The notes beneath the pieces are model-generated. The model ran no database searches. It was not told the origin of the DNA and saw nothing but the letters and a program-made list of their open reading frames with translations. Positions 17,041-25,849 of a stretch of DNA of 64,000 bases are shown here, in pieces; positions within the stretch are counted from its first letter, which is position 1; each line of letters begins with the position of its first letter. The DNA is from UBA5793 sp040255465 (GTDB lineage: Bacteria; Planctomycetota; Phycisphaerae; Phycisphaerales; UBA5793). The stretch spans positions 620,001 to 684,000 of the forward strand of contig JBDZVA010000002.1 of NCBI GenBank assembly GCA_040255465.1. The letters are read 5' to 3'. The translations under genes and the position numbers were made by a program.

Positions 17041-17229
17041 TCAAAAGCGGTATCCCTTTTTCTCCGAATCAGATGGGCCGGCAAAGAGCAGCAGAACCAG
17101 GCCGATTCCCCAGCCCCACGGCCAGAAAACCCCTCCGAAATACAAGAGGGTCGAGATCACCAGAAACAGAAGAGCCACGCCATAGCGAAGCCAGGGGCTC
17201 TGCTCGCCCCACCACGAAAAGAGCCTCAT
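17041..17229 (-). CDS. Small two-helix membrane protein
   Basis: A 62-residue protein with two hydrophobic helices (about 15-32 and 37-50) and a short charged tail ending SEKKGYRF. The ATG at 17229 has a strong AGGAGG ribosome binding site 7 bases upstream, which makes this small gene credible. It resembles the N-terminal hairpin of the protein at 15699-16400 (shared MRL-x2-WW, the W-x-R-x-G turn and the W-rich second helix). Function unknown. It is divergent from the gene starting at 17334. Confidence 0.65.
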   Translation of the reverse strand: MRLFSWWGEQSPWLRYGVALLFLVISTLLYFGGVFWPWGWGIGLVLLLFAGPSDSEKKGYRF

Positions 17230-17333
17230 CGCTGATCCTCCTGCCAGAAGTCCCGGGTGAGTCATCGCCAGCCAGTCCGACGCCGCGACCGGGGTGGGTG
17301 TCGGCAGGCTCGCTGGTCTGAATAGCATCATAC

Positions 17334-18227
17334 ATGAATCACCTCTCCTCCACATCGAGTTTTTTTCGCCGCGTGTTCGCGCTGTCCGCCATCATGATGC
17401 TGGGCATGCAACCTCCGGCGATGCAGCCGGCCGAGACTGAGCCGCCCGAAGATGAGAATCCGGAGATGATGTCGCCGGCCATGCGACCGACTGATCTGGG
17501 CGGCCCGATCGTGCCGCAGAGCGCGACGCACACCCTGGTGCATTACAACGCGCGCGGCGAGTTCCAGCGTCTCGACACTCTGCCGGAGATCGCAGCCATC
17601 GAGCTGCTCGACCTCGATGCGCAGCGCCGCCAGCAGACCTGGGCCATCATCGAAGGCCATCGCAATTCCGTTCGAGATCTGCTCGTCGATCAGATCGATC
17701 TGCTCAAGGAATCTTCGGATGCGCAAAAAGCCGGCGACAGCAAACGCGTGCAGGAACTCTACCAGCAGTTGTACGCCGTGTTCAATCCTGAGCAGGCGCG
17801 CGATCCGCTGGCCGCAGCGCTCAAGGGTGTGCTGACGCCCGAAGAGCAAGCGGATTTCGATGATCTGGTCAATGCGTACTGGGATGCATTGGTCAACTGG
17901 GAGCTGCGCAACCGCAAGAACATCACGGACCGGCAGCGAGCCGAGACGTTGGCCCGACTGGCGTTCGGCCTGTTCCAGCAACAGATCGGGCAGGCATATC
18001 AAGGCAGCCTGCGTCCCTATCAATCCAAACTCGAATCCATCTACGCAATCACCGAGCCGACGGAGCAGCAGCGAGCCCAACTGCGCGAACTTGTCATTGC
18101 GTTCATCCGCACCACGCGCCTCGCGCCAACCCCGCAGCAGCGAGAGCAACTGGCCCGGCAAGTCTACGACGTGCTGGATGAATCGCAGCGCGTAAAACTC
18201 ACCGAGTTCGCCCTCTCGAGGATGTGA
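17334..18227 (+). CDS. Secreted helical protein of unknown function
   Basis: A 297-residue protein with an N-terminal signal-like segment (FFRRVFALSAIMMLGMQ), a methionine/proline-rich linker (about 25-55), then a long, charged, Gln-rich all-alpha region with heptad-like spacing (about 70-295). It resembles no enzyme I know. The helical region, with regular RQR and QQL segments, could be a periplasmic chaperone-like or structural protein. It is followed by a perfect 17-bp hairpin that also ends the convergent gene. The start has only a weak ribosome binding site. Confidence 0.6.
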   Translation: MNHLSSTSSFFRRVFALSAIMMLGMQPPAMQPAETEPPEDENPEMMSPAMRPTDLGGPIVPQSATHTLVHYNARGEFQRLDTLPEIAAIELLDLDAQRRQQTWAIIEGHRNSVRDLLVDQIDLLKESSDAQKAGDSKRVQELYQQLYAVFNPEQARDPLAAALKGVLTPEEQADFDDLVNAYWDALVNWELRNRKNITDRQRAETLARLAFGLFQQQIGQAYQGSLRPYQSKLESIYAITEPTEQQRAQLRELVIAFIRTTRLAPTPQQREQLARQVYDVLDESQRVKLTEFALSRM

Positions 18228-18251
18228 GACGATCGACGACGATCCGCAAAA

Positions 18252-18290
18252 TGACAGAAGCGGCGCACGTTCGGTGCGCCGCTTCTGTCA
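18252..18290. terminator. Perfect 17-bp hairpin between convergent genes
   Basis: Bases 18252-18268 and 18274-18290 are exact reverse complements around a 5-base loop. The hairpin lies between the stops of two convergent genes (18227 on + and 18322 on -). There is no U-tract on either side, so it may act as a bidirectional 3' end or RNA-stabilising stem rather than a classic intrinsic terminator. Confidence 0.65.
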
Positions 18291-18321
18291 ATGGATGGTT
18301 GGACCAGTCAGCCGGCGTACC

Positions 18322-18918
18322 CTAGCGGCACAGACCCAGCCTGAAGTCATCGAACATGGCCCAGCTTCCGCCGCCGAAGCGATAGCCGCGTCCCCACGCC
18401 GTCTCTTCCTGGACGATTCGATTGCCCTCAATCCGGCAGACGACCGCATGCGCGGCGATGTAGATCCGTTGTCCGGGCTCAAAGCCCAGATCATTCAGAC
18501 TGAACTGGAACACCACCTCTTGAGTCGGCGGGTCAAAGGTGTCCGCGAAGCGGAAGTGTCCGATCTGTGGGTTTCCACCGCCGTTCACCGGGAAGTCATG
18601 CGGATCGGCGACGAGTTCCAGATGCACTTCCTTGATGTACCAGTCCCCGGTGGTCCGGTAGCCGACGAACAGCGACGTGTTGTTGTTGGCATAGAGCACT
18701 CGTCCGACATTGATGGTCTGGCCGGCAATCAGCCCCGTCGCGCCCTGGCCGCAGATGCGGGCCGGGCCGACGATCCGGTCAAACGAAGCGATGTGGACTC
18801 GCGGCGCCGACGCCGGCGCAGTCGGGAGCAGCGGCGGCGCCACCGCCATGCCAAGCGAACCAGCCGCGAGGCTTGCAGTGAGCATCACATTTGCGATCAT
18901 CTCTCGAACGGGAAGCAT
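18322..18918 (-). CDS. Secreted beta-rich protein of unknown function
   Basis: A 198-residue protein starting at an ATG with a GAGGAG ribosome binding site 8 bases upstream. The signal peptide is MLPVREMIANVMLTASLAAG, followed by an alanine/proline linker. The mature domain (about 40-198) is predicted beta-rich. It contains GDWYIKEVHLEL, FSLNDLGFEPGQRIYIAAHAVV and ETAWGRG, a pattern I associate with extracellular beta-sandwich domains of unknown function in environmental bacteria. No catalytic residues can be named. Confidence 0.65.
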   Translation of the reverse strand: MLPVREMIANVMLTASLAAGSLGMAVAPPLLPTAPASAPRVHIASFDRIVGPARICGQGATGLIAGQTINVGRVLYANNNTSLFVGYRTTGDWYIKEVHLELVADPHDFPVNGGGNPQIGHFRFADTFDPPTQEVVFQFSLNDLGFEPGQRIYIAAHAVVCRIEGNRIVQEETAWGRGYRFGGGSWAMFDDFRLGLCR

Positions 18919-19058
18919 GACATTCTCCTCTCAAAACAGGTGGTTGGCGCGCTGCGTATCCCACACGCGAGATGACACGAGTCCATCAGAGAAACGCACG
19001 CGATTGACAAGACGCGACTTCGATACAGCCGAATGGCTTGCAGTCTATTGAAGTACCG

Positions 19059-19742
19059 CTAGTTGACAGCGTCCACTGCCAGCACGACCGCCATCGCAAA
19101 GCCGTCGTACTTCTTGCTGCCGACCGTCTGCATCGCCGATGCACTGACTCGTGTGTCGGTTTTGAGTTGCTCCAAAAACCGGCGCACACCCTGAACGGCG
19201 GTGTCGGCGCTTCCGGCATCGAGAACCGCCCCCTCGCGGACGACATTATCAACGACGATGAGGCTGCCGGGCCGACCCAGCCGAACCGCCCAGTCAAAGT
19301 AGGCGTCGATGTGCTCCTTGTCGGCATCGATGAAGACAAAGTCGAAGGGCCCCATCTTCTGCACCGCCAGTTCAGGGAGGGTGTCCAGCGCCTTGCCGAG
19401 CCGGATGTCAACGACGCCTCGAAGCCCCGCCCTCTCGATATTGGCTTGGGCGACTTTTGCGTGTTTCGGATTCGCTTCAAGGCTGATCAGTCGCCCGCCG
19501 CGGCTCAGTGCTCGGCCCAGCCAGATGGTGCTGTAGCCGCCCAACGTGCCGATCTCGAGGATGCGGCTGGCCCCCATCGCCTTGGCCATGAGATGCAGCG
19601 TCTTGCCAAAGCACGGCGAAACCTGGATCGCCGGCAGTCCGGCTGCCGCACTGCTCTCCAGCGCCGCAGCCAGCGCCGGATCCACCGGGATAAGGTGCTG
19701 GGCAAAGTAGTCGTCAACGGCATTCCAGGTGGACTCGCTCAT
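19059..19742 (-). CDS. SAM-dependent O-methyltransferase, cation-dependent (CCoAMT/COMT) family
   Basis: A 227-residue class I methyltransferase. The SAM-binding motif is ILEIGTLGGYSTIWL (Glu63 region), the acidic ribose-binding loop is LISLEANP, and the metal-binding region is FDFVFIDADKEH followed by LIVVDNVVREG. These are the hallmarks of the Mg-dependent catechol or caffeoyl-CoA O-methyltransferase family. I used the ATG at 19742, preceded by GGATGGGG; the longer open frame upstream lacks family similarity. The acceptor is unknown, but the family favours vicinal diphenols. Confidence 0.9.
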   Translation of the reverse strand: MSESTWNAVDDYFAQHLIPVDPALAAALESSAAAGLPAIQVSPCFGKTLHLMAKAMGASRILEIGTLGGYSTIWLGRALSRGGRLISLEANPKHAKVAQANIERAGLRGVVDIRLGKALDTLPELAVQKMGPFDFVFIDADKEHIDAYFDWAVRLGRPGSLIVVDNVVREGAVLDAGSADTAVQGVRRFLEQLKTDTRVSASAMQTVGSKKYDGFAMAVVLAVDAVN

Positions 19743-20085
19743 GCCCCATCCTATGCGAGACAGCCAGAACCGGGGCTCGTGCCGCACCCGCCCCGCTGGC
19801 TCACCCGGCTGGCCAGACGCGGCACTTACCCACAATCGGATCGGAAGCACCGAAAAAGGGGACTGATCGGTGACCTTCCCCGGACACAATCGCACTCATC
19901 CGTGACAGTTTTGCCATTAATCTGGAATTCTGACAACGCAAACCGGGGTTTCAGGTTAAAATCGGTGCCGAAGAGGAGAGGGCCACCGATCCATTCTGAT
20001 CGAATCCTGGACCTCGAGGTTGCGCCGCTCCGGTACGCGGTGCGCCGATGAATCATTGCCTGATCAGGCAGAAGGAGAAGAGACT
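19743..20085. other. Divergent intergenic region
   Basis: This 343-base region separates the divergent methyltransferase and secreted-protein genes, so it should hold promoters for both. The stretch around 19905-19965 is noticeably AT-richer than its surroundings, but I could not fix a convincing -35/-10 pair. No ORF with coding character is seen. Confidence 0.4.
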
Positions 20086-21063
20086 ATGAGCATGAAGCAG
20101 ATGATGGCACTTGCCGCCGGTGCGGCCCTCGTCGCCGGCGGGGCGGCGTTCGCCAATGATCCCATTCCGACCAACGACGGTCGGACGATCACTCCGCCGA
20201 GCGTCGGCGGTGTGGACGAGACCGTCTATCCGTCCGGTTGCCCGGCGATCTACGAAACGTTCAATGATTCGTTCCCGCCAAACTACGGCACAGGTTGGAC
20301 CATCTCCGACTGGCCGCAAATCGGCTGCTGGGGCCCGGCCCACAAGTTCGTCTCCGACGGCGACTATTCCCTGTGTCAGGTCCTCGTCTCCGCCACCCAT
20401 GTGACCGGCATCAACCAGTACCAGGTTCGGCTGCACGCGGATGATGCGGGCGGCTCCGAGCCCGGCTCGGCGTTGGGAACGTGGGACTTCACCGGCATCC
20501 CGCAGAATCAGGCCGGTCCGACTCCCCTCCTTGAGTGCGATGCGACCGGCATCTCACTCCAGAATGGCGCCTCCTACTGGCTCTCGATCGTCGCCAGTGG
20601 CGGCGGCAGCAACTCGTGGGGCGTCCTGCGTCAAAGCACGCTGCCCGGCAACGAGCGTACGAACGCCACCTGGAAGTGCGGCTTCTGGGAAGCCCGTGGA
20701 TCCCTCAACGCCGGCGCCTGGCGCATCACCGGCGAGCAGGGCGGCGGCGGCCCCTCACTGCGTCTCGGCGGTCAGTGCCCCGGCACGATCACCGTCTCAT
20801 GGGCCAATGCGACGCCCAACAAGCAGATGGGCATCCTCTTCGCGAACAGCACCGGCAGCTACACGCTCCCCGGTGGCCCCTGCGGCGGCACGACGCTGGG
20901 TCTCAGCTCGTCCGGTCTCCAGCTCGTAAACACCATCGGCACGGGTTCGGGTTCCGGCCAGGTCAACGGCCGAGCCGGCACCGCGGCATGCCGTAAGTAC
21001 CTGCAACTCATCGTGCGCGACGGCAGCCCCTGCGCCACGAGCAACGTCGTTCAGATCCCGTGA
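20086..21063 (+). CDS. Secreted cysteine-containing beta-rich protein
   Basis: A 325-residue exported protein. The ATG at 20086 has AGGAG about 9 bases upstream and starts a clear signal peptide (MSMKQMMALAAGAALVAGGAAFA). The middle (about 45-220) looks like a beta-sandwich of the kind found in extracellular proteins with PEP-CTERM-like neighbours (ETFNDSFP...GPAHKFVSDGDYSL). The C-terminal about 100 residues, from LRLGGQCPGTITVSWANA, are a separate Gly/Ser-rich beta domain with paired cysteines, which may be an adhesion or surface-display unit. No sorting motif is visible. A strong intrinsic terminator follows. Confidence 0.7.
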   Translation: MSMKQMMALAAGAALVAGGAAFANDPIPTNDGRTITPPSVGGVDETVYPSGCPAIYETFNDSFPPNYGTGWTISDWPQIGCWGPAHKFVSDGDYSLCQVLVSATHVTGINQYQVRLHADDAGGSEPGSALGTWDFTGIPQNQAGPTPLLECDATGISLQNGASYWLSIVASGGGSNSWGVLRQSTLPGNERTNATWKCGFWEARGSLNAGAWRITGEQGGGGPSLRLGGQCPGTITVSWANATPNKQMGILFANSTGSYTLPGGPCGGTTLGLSSSGLQLVNTIGTGSGSGQVNGRAGTAACRKYLQLIVRDGSPCATSNVVQIP

Positions 21064-21110
21064 TCTGATCGAACGGCTCGAACCGCTTCAGCGGTTTGTT
21101 TGATTCAACG

Positions 21111-21145
21111 CAGCCTCACCTCGAAAGAGGTGAGGCTGTTGTTTT
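21111..21145 (+). terminator. Intrinsic terminator
   Basis: A 12-bp perfect stem (21111-21122 with 21127-21138), a GAAA tetraloop and the run TTGTTTT form a textbook rho-independent terminator after the secreted protein gene. A second, smaller hairpin (AACCGC-TTCA-GCGGTT, 21081-21096) lies just upstream. Confidence 0.85.
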
Positions 21146-21226
21146 CTGGCTGCCAATGTTCAAGTGCCCGCGTGAGTATCCCCTGCCCCATGCACGAGCC
21201 GCAGAAGATCAGCCTACATTTCAGAC

Positions 21227-24200
21227 ATGCTGATGATCAATCTGGAACGGCTCGCGATCATCCTGGCCATCCTGCTCTGCGCGATCAGCCCGACGATGGC
21301 AATCGCGGCCCACGCCGGTCATCTCCGGGCGGCGCATCTGCGATGCGAATCCAAACGCGATCCGTTGGGAATCGACGAGAGGCTGCCGCGTCTCGGTTGG
21401 ATCGTCGAATCGGACCGTCGGGCAGAAACGCAGACCGCCTATCGCCTCCTCGTCGCGTCGACCATGGAGCGGCTCGCGCACGATGAGGGCGACCTGTGGG
21501 ATACGGGCCGGGTTCAATCAGATGAAACCACGCACATCGTGTACCGCGGCAAGCCCCTGAACTCGCGCCAGCGGTGTTTCTGGAAAGTGATGACATGGGA
21601 TCGCGACGGCGCTGCCGGGCCTTGGAGTGAGCCGGCCCGCTGGGAGATGGGACTGCTGACGCCTGACGACTGGAACCCAAAGTGGATCGACGTCCAGCCC
21701 GTCCCGGCAGACATTGAACTCGTCCGCGCGATGTACTGCACCATCGACGGCTCGGTCCGCAAGGATGTCACGCCACAGGTTGCGGCGACCCTGGCGCGCG
21801 GAGAGCCGATCGTTGCGGGCAACGAAGCGCTGGGCGGCGATCCGGCGCGCAATCTGCTCAAGCATCTGGTGATCGAGTACCGATGCGATGGCGTTCTGCT
21901 GCATGCCGATGTGCCTGAGAACGGCACGGCGATGCTGGCGCACTCGCACTGGCCGTATCTGCGCAAGGCGTTTGCGGCGGAAAAGTCCGTGCGACAAGCC
22001 CGTCTGTACGTGACCGCGCTGGGGATGTACGAGACGTACCTCAACGGCCAGCGCATCGGCGACCATCATCTCGCGCCGGGCTGGACCGATTATCGCAGAC
22101 GCGTCAACTACCAGGTCTTCGACGTCACAAACCAGATCAACCGCGGCGAGAACATGCTCGGCGCCATCGTCGGACCGGGTTGGTTCAGCGGACGGGCGGG
22201 GTTGTTTCACCTGCGCCAGTTCTACGGCGACAGGCCGGCTCTGCTCGCCCAACTCGAAATCACCTACTCCGATGGTTCAACATCGCGGATCGTATCGGAC
22301 GACTCATGGCAGTTTCGCGCCGGTCCCCTGCTCGCCGCGGACCTGATGGATGGCGATATCTACGACGCCCGCGCCGAGGTCGCACACTGGTGCGAGGCGA
22401 GTTCAGACGACTCCGGCTGGAAGCGCGCAACGACCCGACCGGAATCGCGCAACCTCGAGGCCGGCATCGACCAGCCGGTGCGCGTGCTGCGCGAGATGCC
22501 GGCACAGAGCCTCACGGAACCCAGTCCCGGCGCGTGGACGTTTGATCTTGGCCAGAACATGGTTGGCGTCGTGCGGCTCAAGGTGAGTGAACCCGCGGGC
22601 ACGGTGATCACCATCCGCCACGGCGAGATGCTCAATCCGGATGGCACCATCTACACCGCCAATCTGCGCGGCGCCGCGGCGACGGACACTTACATCTGCA
22701 AGGGTGGCGGCGAGCAGTGGCAGCCGGCGTTTACCTACCATGGATTTCGATACGTCGAGGTCACAGGCCTTTCGAGCAAACCAGCCCTCGACACGATCAC
22801 CGGAATTGTGCTTGGCAGCGACCTGCCCGTGGCCGGCACGTTTGAGTGTTCCGACGCGGATCTCAATCAACTGCAATCCAACATCGTCTGGGGATTGCGC
22901 GGCAACTACGTGAGCATCCCGACCGACTGCCCGCAGCGCGATGAGCGGATGGGGTGGATGGCGGATACGCAGGTCTTCGCACCCACCGCCGCGTTCAACG
23001 CCGACATCGCGGCGTTCATGAGCAAATGGATGATCGATGTCGATGACGCCCAGCGCCAAGACGGGGCACACTCCGATGTCGCGCCGGCGATGAAGGGACT
23101 CAACTACGGCACACCCGCGTGGGCCGACGCCGGGACCATCGTGCCGTGGACGCTCTACCAGATGTACGGCGACACACGCATTCTCGAACGCTACATTGAT
23201 TCCATGATGCGCTGGGTGCAGTGGTGCAAAGCGAACAGCACCGATCTCATCCGCGATCATGCGCGAGGCAACGATTACGGCGACTGGCTCTCGATTGGAG
23301 CCGATACCCCCAAGGACCTCATCGGCGCCGCCTACTTCGCTCGCTCGACACAGATCGTCGCCGACGCGCTGCATGTCCTCGGTCGCGAAGAAGAGTCTCA
23401 GCAGTATCGCCGGCTCTTTGAGGATATCCGCCAGGCGTTCATCGCGCGATATGTTGATGCAGCGGGGCACGTGCAGGGCGAGACGCAGTGCGGCTACGTA
23501 CTTGCATTGCGATTTCATCTTCTGCCTGAGGAGATGCGCCCCGCGGCCATGAGCTATCTCGTGGCGGACATTGAAGCCAGAGGCTGGCGTCTTTCGACAG
23601 GGTTCGTTGGCGTCGGTCTTCTGTTGCCGACGCTGGAGGAAGTCGGCCGCACTGATGTCGCGTGGCGATTGCTCATGCAGGATGCCTTTCCTTCATGGCT
23701 CTTTTCCGTCAGGCACGGCGCCACGACGATCTGGGAGCGATGGAACGGCTGGACGCCCGAAACCGGCGTTCATCCCGACGCCAGCATGAATTCGTTCAAC
23801 CACTATTCGCTCGGTTCGTGCGGTCAGTGGCTCTTCGAAGGCGTCGGCGGTATTCGACCAGATCCGGAGCATCCGGGTTTCAAGCACTTCTTCATCCGGC
23901 CCGCGATGGCGCCGCCGCCCGACCAATTTGAGAATCCGGTGGTGTGGGCTCGAACAACGTATCAATCCATTCGCGGCGAGGTCTCTACGCACTGGATGGT
24001 GGATGGCGCCAGGTTGACGCTTCGCATCACGATCCCGGCCAACACCACGGCGACCGTGTACGTCCCGGTCCTGCCCGGGCGAGAGGTTCTCGAGTCGGGT
24101 CGGCCGTTGCAGGAGATCGAGGGGGTCCAGATACTCAAGCGCGAAATCGATCAGGTCCTTCTCGCTGTCGGCTCGGGAGAGTACGAGTTCACGTCGCGAG

Positions 24201-24247
24201 CGCCCTGGGTAATGGACTTTTCCGATGTGAAGTGGGATGAGCCATGA
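21227..24247 (+). CDS. Alpha-L-rhamnosidase, GH78
   Basis: A 1006-residue glycoside hydrolase that would release terminal L-rhamnose from plant or algal glycosides and polysaccharides. A signal peptide (about residues 1-28) points to export. Beta-sandwich domains occupy about 30-540. The (alpha/alpha)6 catalytic domain contains DCPQRDERMGWMAD, with Glu573 as the putative general acid and Asp567/Asp572 in the rhamnose pocket, and TIWERWNGW, with Glu837 as the putative base. A C-terminal beta domain (about 900-1006) ends it. Two ATGs (21227, 21233) are possible starts. The next gene overlaps by 4 bases, although its function is unrelated. The family assignment is secure; the exact glycoside is not. 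Confidence 0.93.
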   Translation: MLMINLERLAIILAILLCAISPTMAIAAHAGHLRAAHLRCESKRDPLGIDERLPRLGWIVESDRRAETQTAYRLLVASTMERLAHDEGDLWDTGRVQSDETTHIVYRGKPLNSRQRCFWKVMTWDRDGAAGPWSEPARWEMGLLTPDDWNPKWIDVQPVPADIELVRAMYCTIDGSVRKDVTPQVAATLARGEPIVAGNEALGGDPARNLLKHLVIEYRCDGVLLHADVPENGTAMLAHSHWPYLRKAFAAEKSVRQARLYVTALGMYETYLNGQRIGDHHLAPGWTDYRRRVNYQVFDVTNQINRGENMLGAIVGPGWFSGRAGLFHLRQFYGDRPALLAQLEITYSDGSTSRIVSDDSWQFRAGPLLAADLMDGDIYDARAEVAHWCEASSDDSGWKRATTRPESRNLEAGIDQPVRVLREMPAQSLTEPSPGAWTFDLGQNMVGVVRLKVSEPAGTVITIRHGEMLNPDGTIYTANLRGAAATDTYICKGGGEQWQPAFTYHGFRYVEVTGLSSKPALDTITGIVLGSDLPVAGTFECSDADLNQLQSNIVWGLRGNYVSIPTDCPQRDERMGWMADTQVFAPTAAFNADIAAFMSKWMIDVDDAQRQDGAHSDVAPAMKGLNYGTPAWADAGTIVPWTLYQMYGDTRILERYIDSMMRWVQWCKANSTDLIRDHARGNDYGDWLSIGADTPKDLIGAAYFARSTQIVADALHVLGREEESQQYRRLFEDIRQAFIARYVDAAGHVQGETQCGYVLALRFHLLPEEMRPAAMSYLVADIEARGWRLSTGFVGVGLLLPTLEEVGRTDVAWRLLMQDAFPSWLFSVRHGATTIWERWNGWTPETGVHPDASMNSFNHYSLGSCGQWLFEGVGGIRPDPEHPGFKHFFIRPAMAPPPDQFENPVVWARTTYQSIRGEVSTHWMVDGARLTLRITIPANTTATVYVPVLPGREVLESGRPLQEIEGVQILKREIDQVLLAVGSGEYEFTSRAPWVMDFSDVKWDEP

Positions 24248-24825
24248 CGACGGCCAAACCAGGCGCCAAGTCGAAGACACCTCCGACGCACGTTGCCCTG
24301 TTGCGCGGCATCAACGTCGGCGGCAATCGCCTTATCCCGATGAAAGCGCTTACGTCGATCTTCGAATCGGCAGGATGCAAGAGTGTCGTGACGTACATTC
24401 AGAGTGGCAATGTCGTGTTCGCCGCCAGCGCGCCCCTGGCCAAAGCACTGTCGGCCGATCTCCCAAAGCGCATCGGCAAGGCATTCGGCTTCGAACCCGT
24501 CGTCGTCATTCGGTCTCGCGCCGAATTTGTGAAGATCAAGAAGGACAATCCTTTTTTTACACCCAGCATCGACCCGGCTACGCTGCACGTCGGTTTCCTT
24601 GCCGACAAGCCCACCGCAAAACAGATTGCAGCACTCGATCCGGATCGCTCACCAGGCGATGCATTCGCCGTGCGCGGCAAGCAAATCTACCTTCACCTCC
24701 CCAATGGCGTGGCCCGAACCAGGCTCACCAGCGCCTACCTCGACTCCACACTTGGGACCACGTGCACGACCCGCAACTGGAGGACGGTCACCACCCTGGG
24801 CACAATGCTCAACGCCGGGTATTGA
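24244..24825 (+). CDS. DUF1697 family protein
   Basis: A 193-residue soluble protein with the DUF1697 signature near its N-terminus, HVALLRGINVGGNRLIPM, followed by VVTYIQSGNVVF, both diagnostic for the family. The fold is a ferredoxin-like alpha/beta domain of unknown activity, widespread in bacteria. Its ATG overlaps the rhamnosidase stop (ATGA), implying co-translation. A short lysine-rich N-terminal extension precedes the domain. Confidence 0.88.
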   Translation: MTTAKPGAKSKTPPTHVALLRGINVGGNRLIPMKALTSIFESAGCKSVVTYIQSGNVVFAASAPLAKALSADLPKRIGKAFGFEPVVVIRSRAEFVKIKKDNPFFTPSIDPATLHVGFLADKPTAKQIAALDPDRSPGDAFAVRGKQIYLHLPNGVARTRLTSAYLDSTLGTTCTTRNWRTVTTLGTMLNAGY

Positions 24826-24856
24826 ATTCTCCGGGCCATCTGCAAAGCATCCCACC

Positions 24857-25846
24857 ATGAAGCAACCGCTGCTGCTCCTCTTCGCTGGATTGACTTGTCT
24901 CAACATCGGCGCCTGCGCTGCGACTCCATCAAGATGGTCAGTCGCGGCCCCTGCCGCTTCGCCATTTGTCATGGTCCTCGGAATTGCCCAGGACGCCGGC
25001 TATCCGCAGACGGCGTGTCGGCGACCATGCTGTGAAGCGGCGAGGCGTGACCCGGCGCTGCGGCAGCACGTCGCAAGCCTCGCGATTGTCGATCCGATCA
25101 GTCATCAGCGCTGGATGATCGACTGCACACCCGACCTTTGCGAGCAACTGGCGATGCTCGATGCCGTCGTGCCGCCGATGTCTGATGATGCACACGCGAC
25201 GATCTCACAGCCGCTGCTCGATGGCATTCTCCTGACGCACGCCCACGTCGGTCATTACACCGGTCTGCAGGATCTCGGCCGCGAGGTGTGCGGGGCCGAC
25301 GGCGTGCCGGTGTACGCGATGCCGCGGATGACGGCATTTCTCAAAGCCAACGGGCCGTGGAGCCAGTTGGTCGATCTGCACAACATCGAGTTGAGGCCAC
25401 TCGAGGCCGATCATTCCGTCCAGCTCAACGAGCGGATCACCGTCACTCCCTTGCTGGTGCCGCACCGCGATGAGTTCTCCGAAACGGTGGGCTATCGCAT
25501 CCAGGGGCCGCAGCGAAGTGTGCTCTACATTCCGGACATCGACAAGTGGGAGCGGTGGGACCGGCGCATCGAGGATGAGATCGCTCGCGTCGACGTCGCA
25601 TACCTCGACGGGACGTTTTTCGATGGCGAGGAGCTCGGCGGCCGCGACATGTCGACGATTCCTCATCCGTTCGTACGCGAGAGCATGAATCGCCTTGCGG
25701 CGCTGCCGGCAAGCGAGCGTGCGAAGATTCACTTCATTCACCTAAATCATACGAATCCGCTTCTACAAACGGGCTCGGCGGCAGATCGTCAGATGCAGCG
25801 AGCCGGGTTCACGGCGGCACGCGCGGGTCGCGTGGAGCCTTTGTAG
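24857..25846 (+). CDS. PqqB-like metallo-beta-lactamase fold lipoprotein
   Basis: A 329-residue metal-dependent hydrolase of the PqqB-related branch. The ATG at 24857 gives a lipoprotein signal with the lipobox I-G-A-C (Cys20), so it is probably membrane-anchored outside the cytoplasm. QDAGYPQTACRRPCC (Cys54, Cys58, Cys59) is the family N-terminal cysteine motif. The metal motif reads LTHAHVGHYTG (His128, His130, His133), with Gly in place of the usual Asp of HxHxDH, as in related PqqB-like proteins. No pqqA, C, D or E gene is present, so PQQ synthesis is unlikely. The stop lies 3 bases from the convergent kinase gene's stop. Confidence 0.82.
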   Translation: MKQPLLLLFAGLTCLNIGACAATPSRWSVAAPAASPFVMVLGIAQDAGYPQTACRRPCCEAARRDPALRQHVASLAIVDPISHQRWMIDCTPDLCEQLAMLDAVVPPMSDDAHATISQPLLDGILLTHAHVGHYTGLQDLGREVCGADGVPVYAMPRMTAFLKANGPWSQLVDLHNIELRPLEADHSVQLNERITVTPLLVPHRDEFSETVGYRIQGPQRSVLYIPDIDKWERWDRRIEDEIARVDVAYLDGTFFDGEELGGRDMSTIPHPFVRESMNRLAALPASERAKIHFIHLNHTNPLLQTGSAADRQMQRAGFTAARAGRVEPL

Positions 25847-25849
25847 TAC

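Noticed and set aside
22403..23518. A 371-residue minus-strand open frame
   Set aside because: It is antisense to the GH78 rhamnosidase catalytic domain, and its sequence has no recognisable domain.
24857..25846. Annotation as the PQQ synthesis gene pqqB
   Set aside because: It has a lipoprotein signal and an altered metal motif, and no other pqq gene is nearby, so only PqqB-like is justified.
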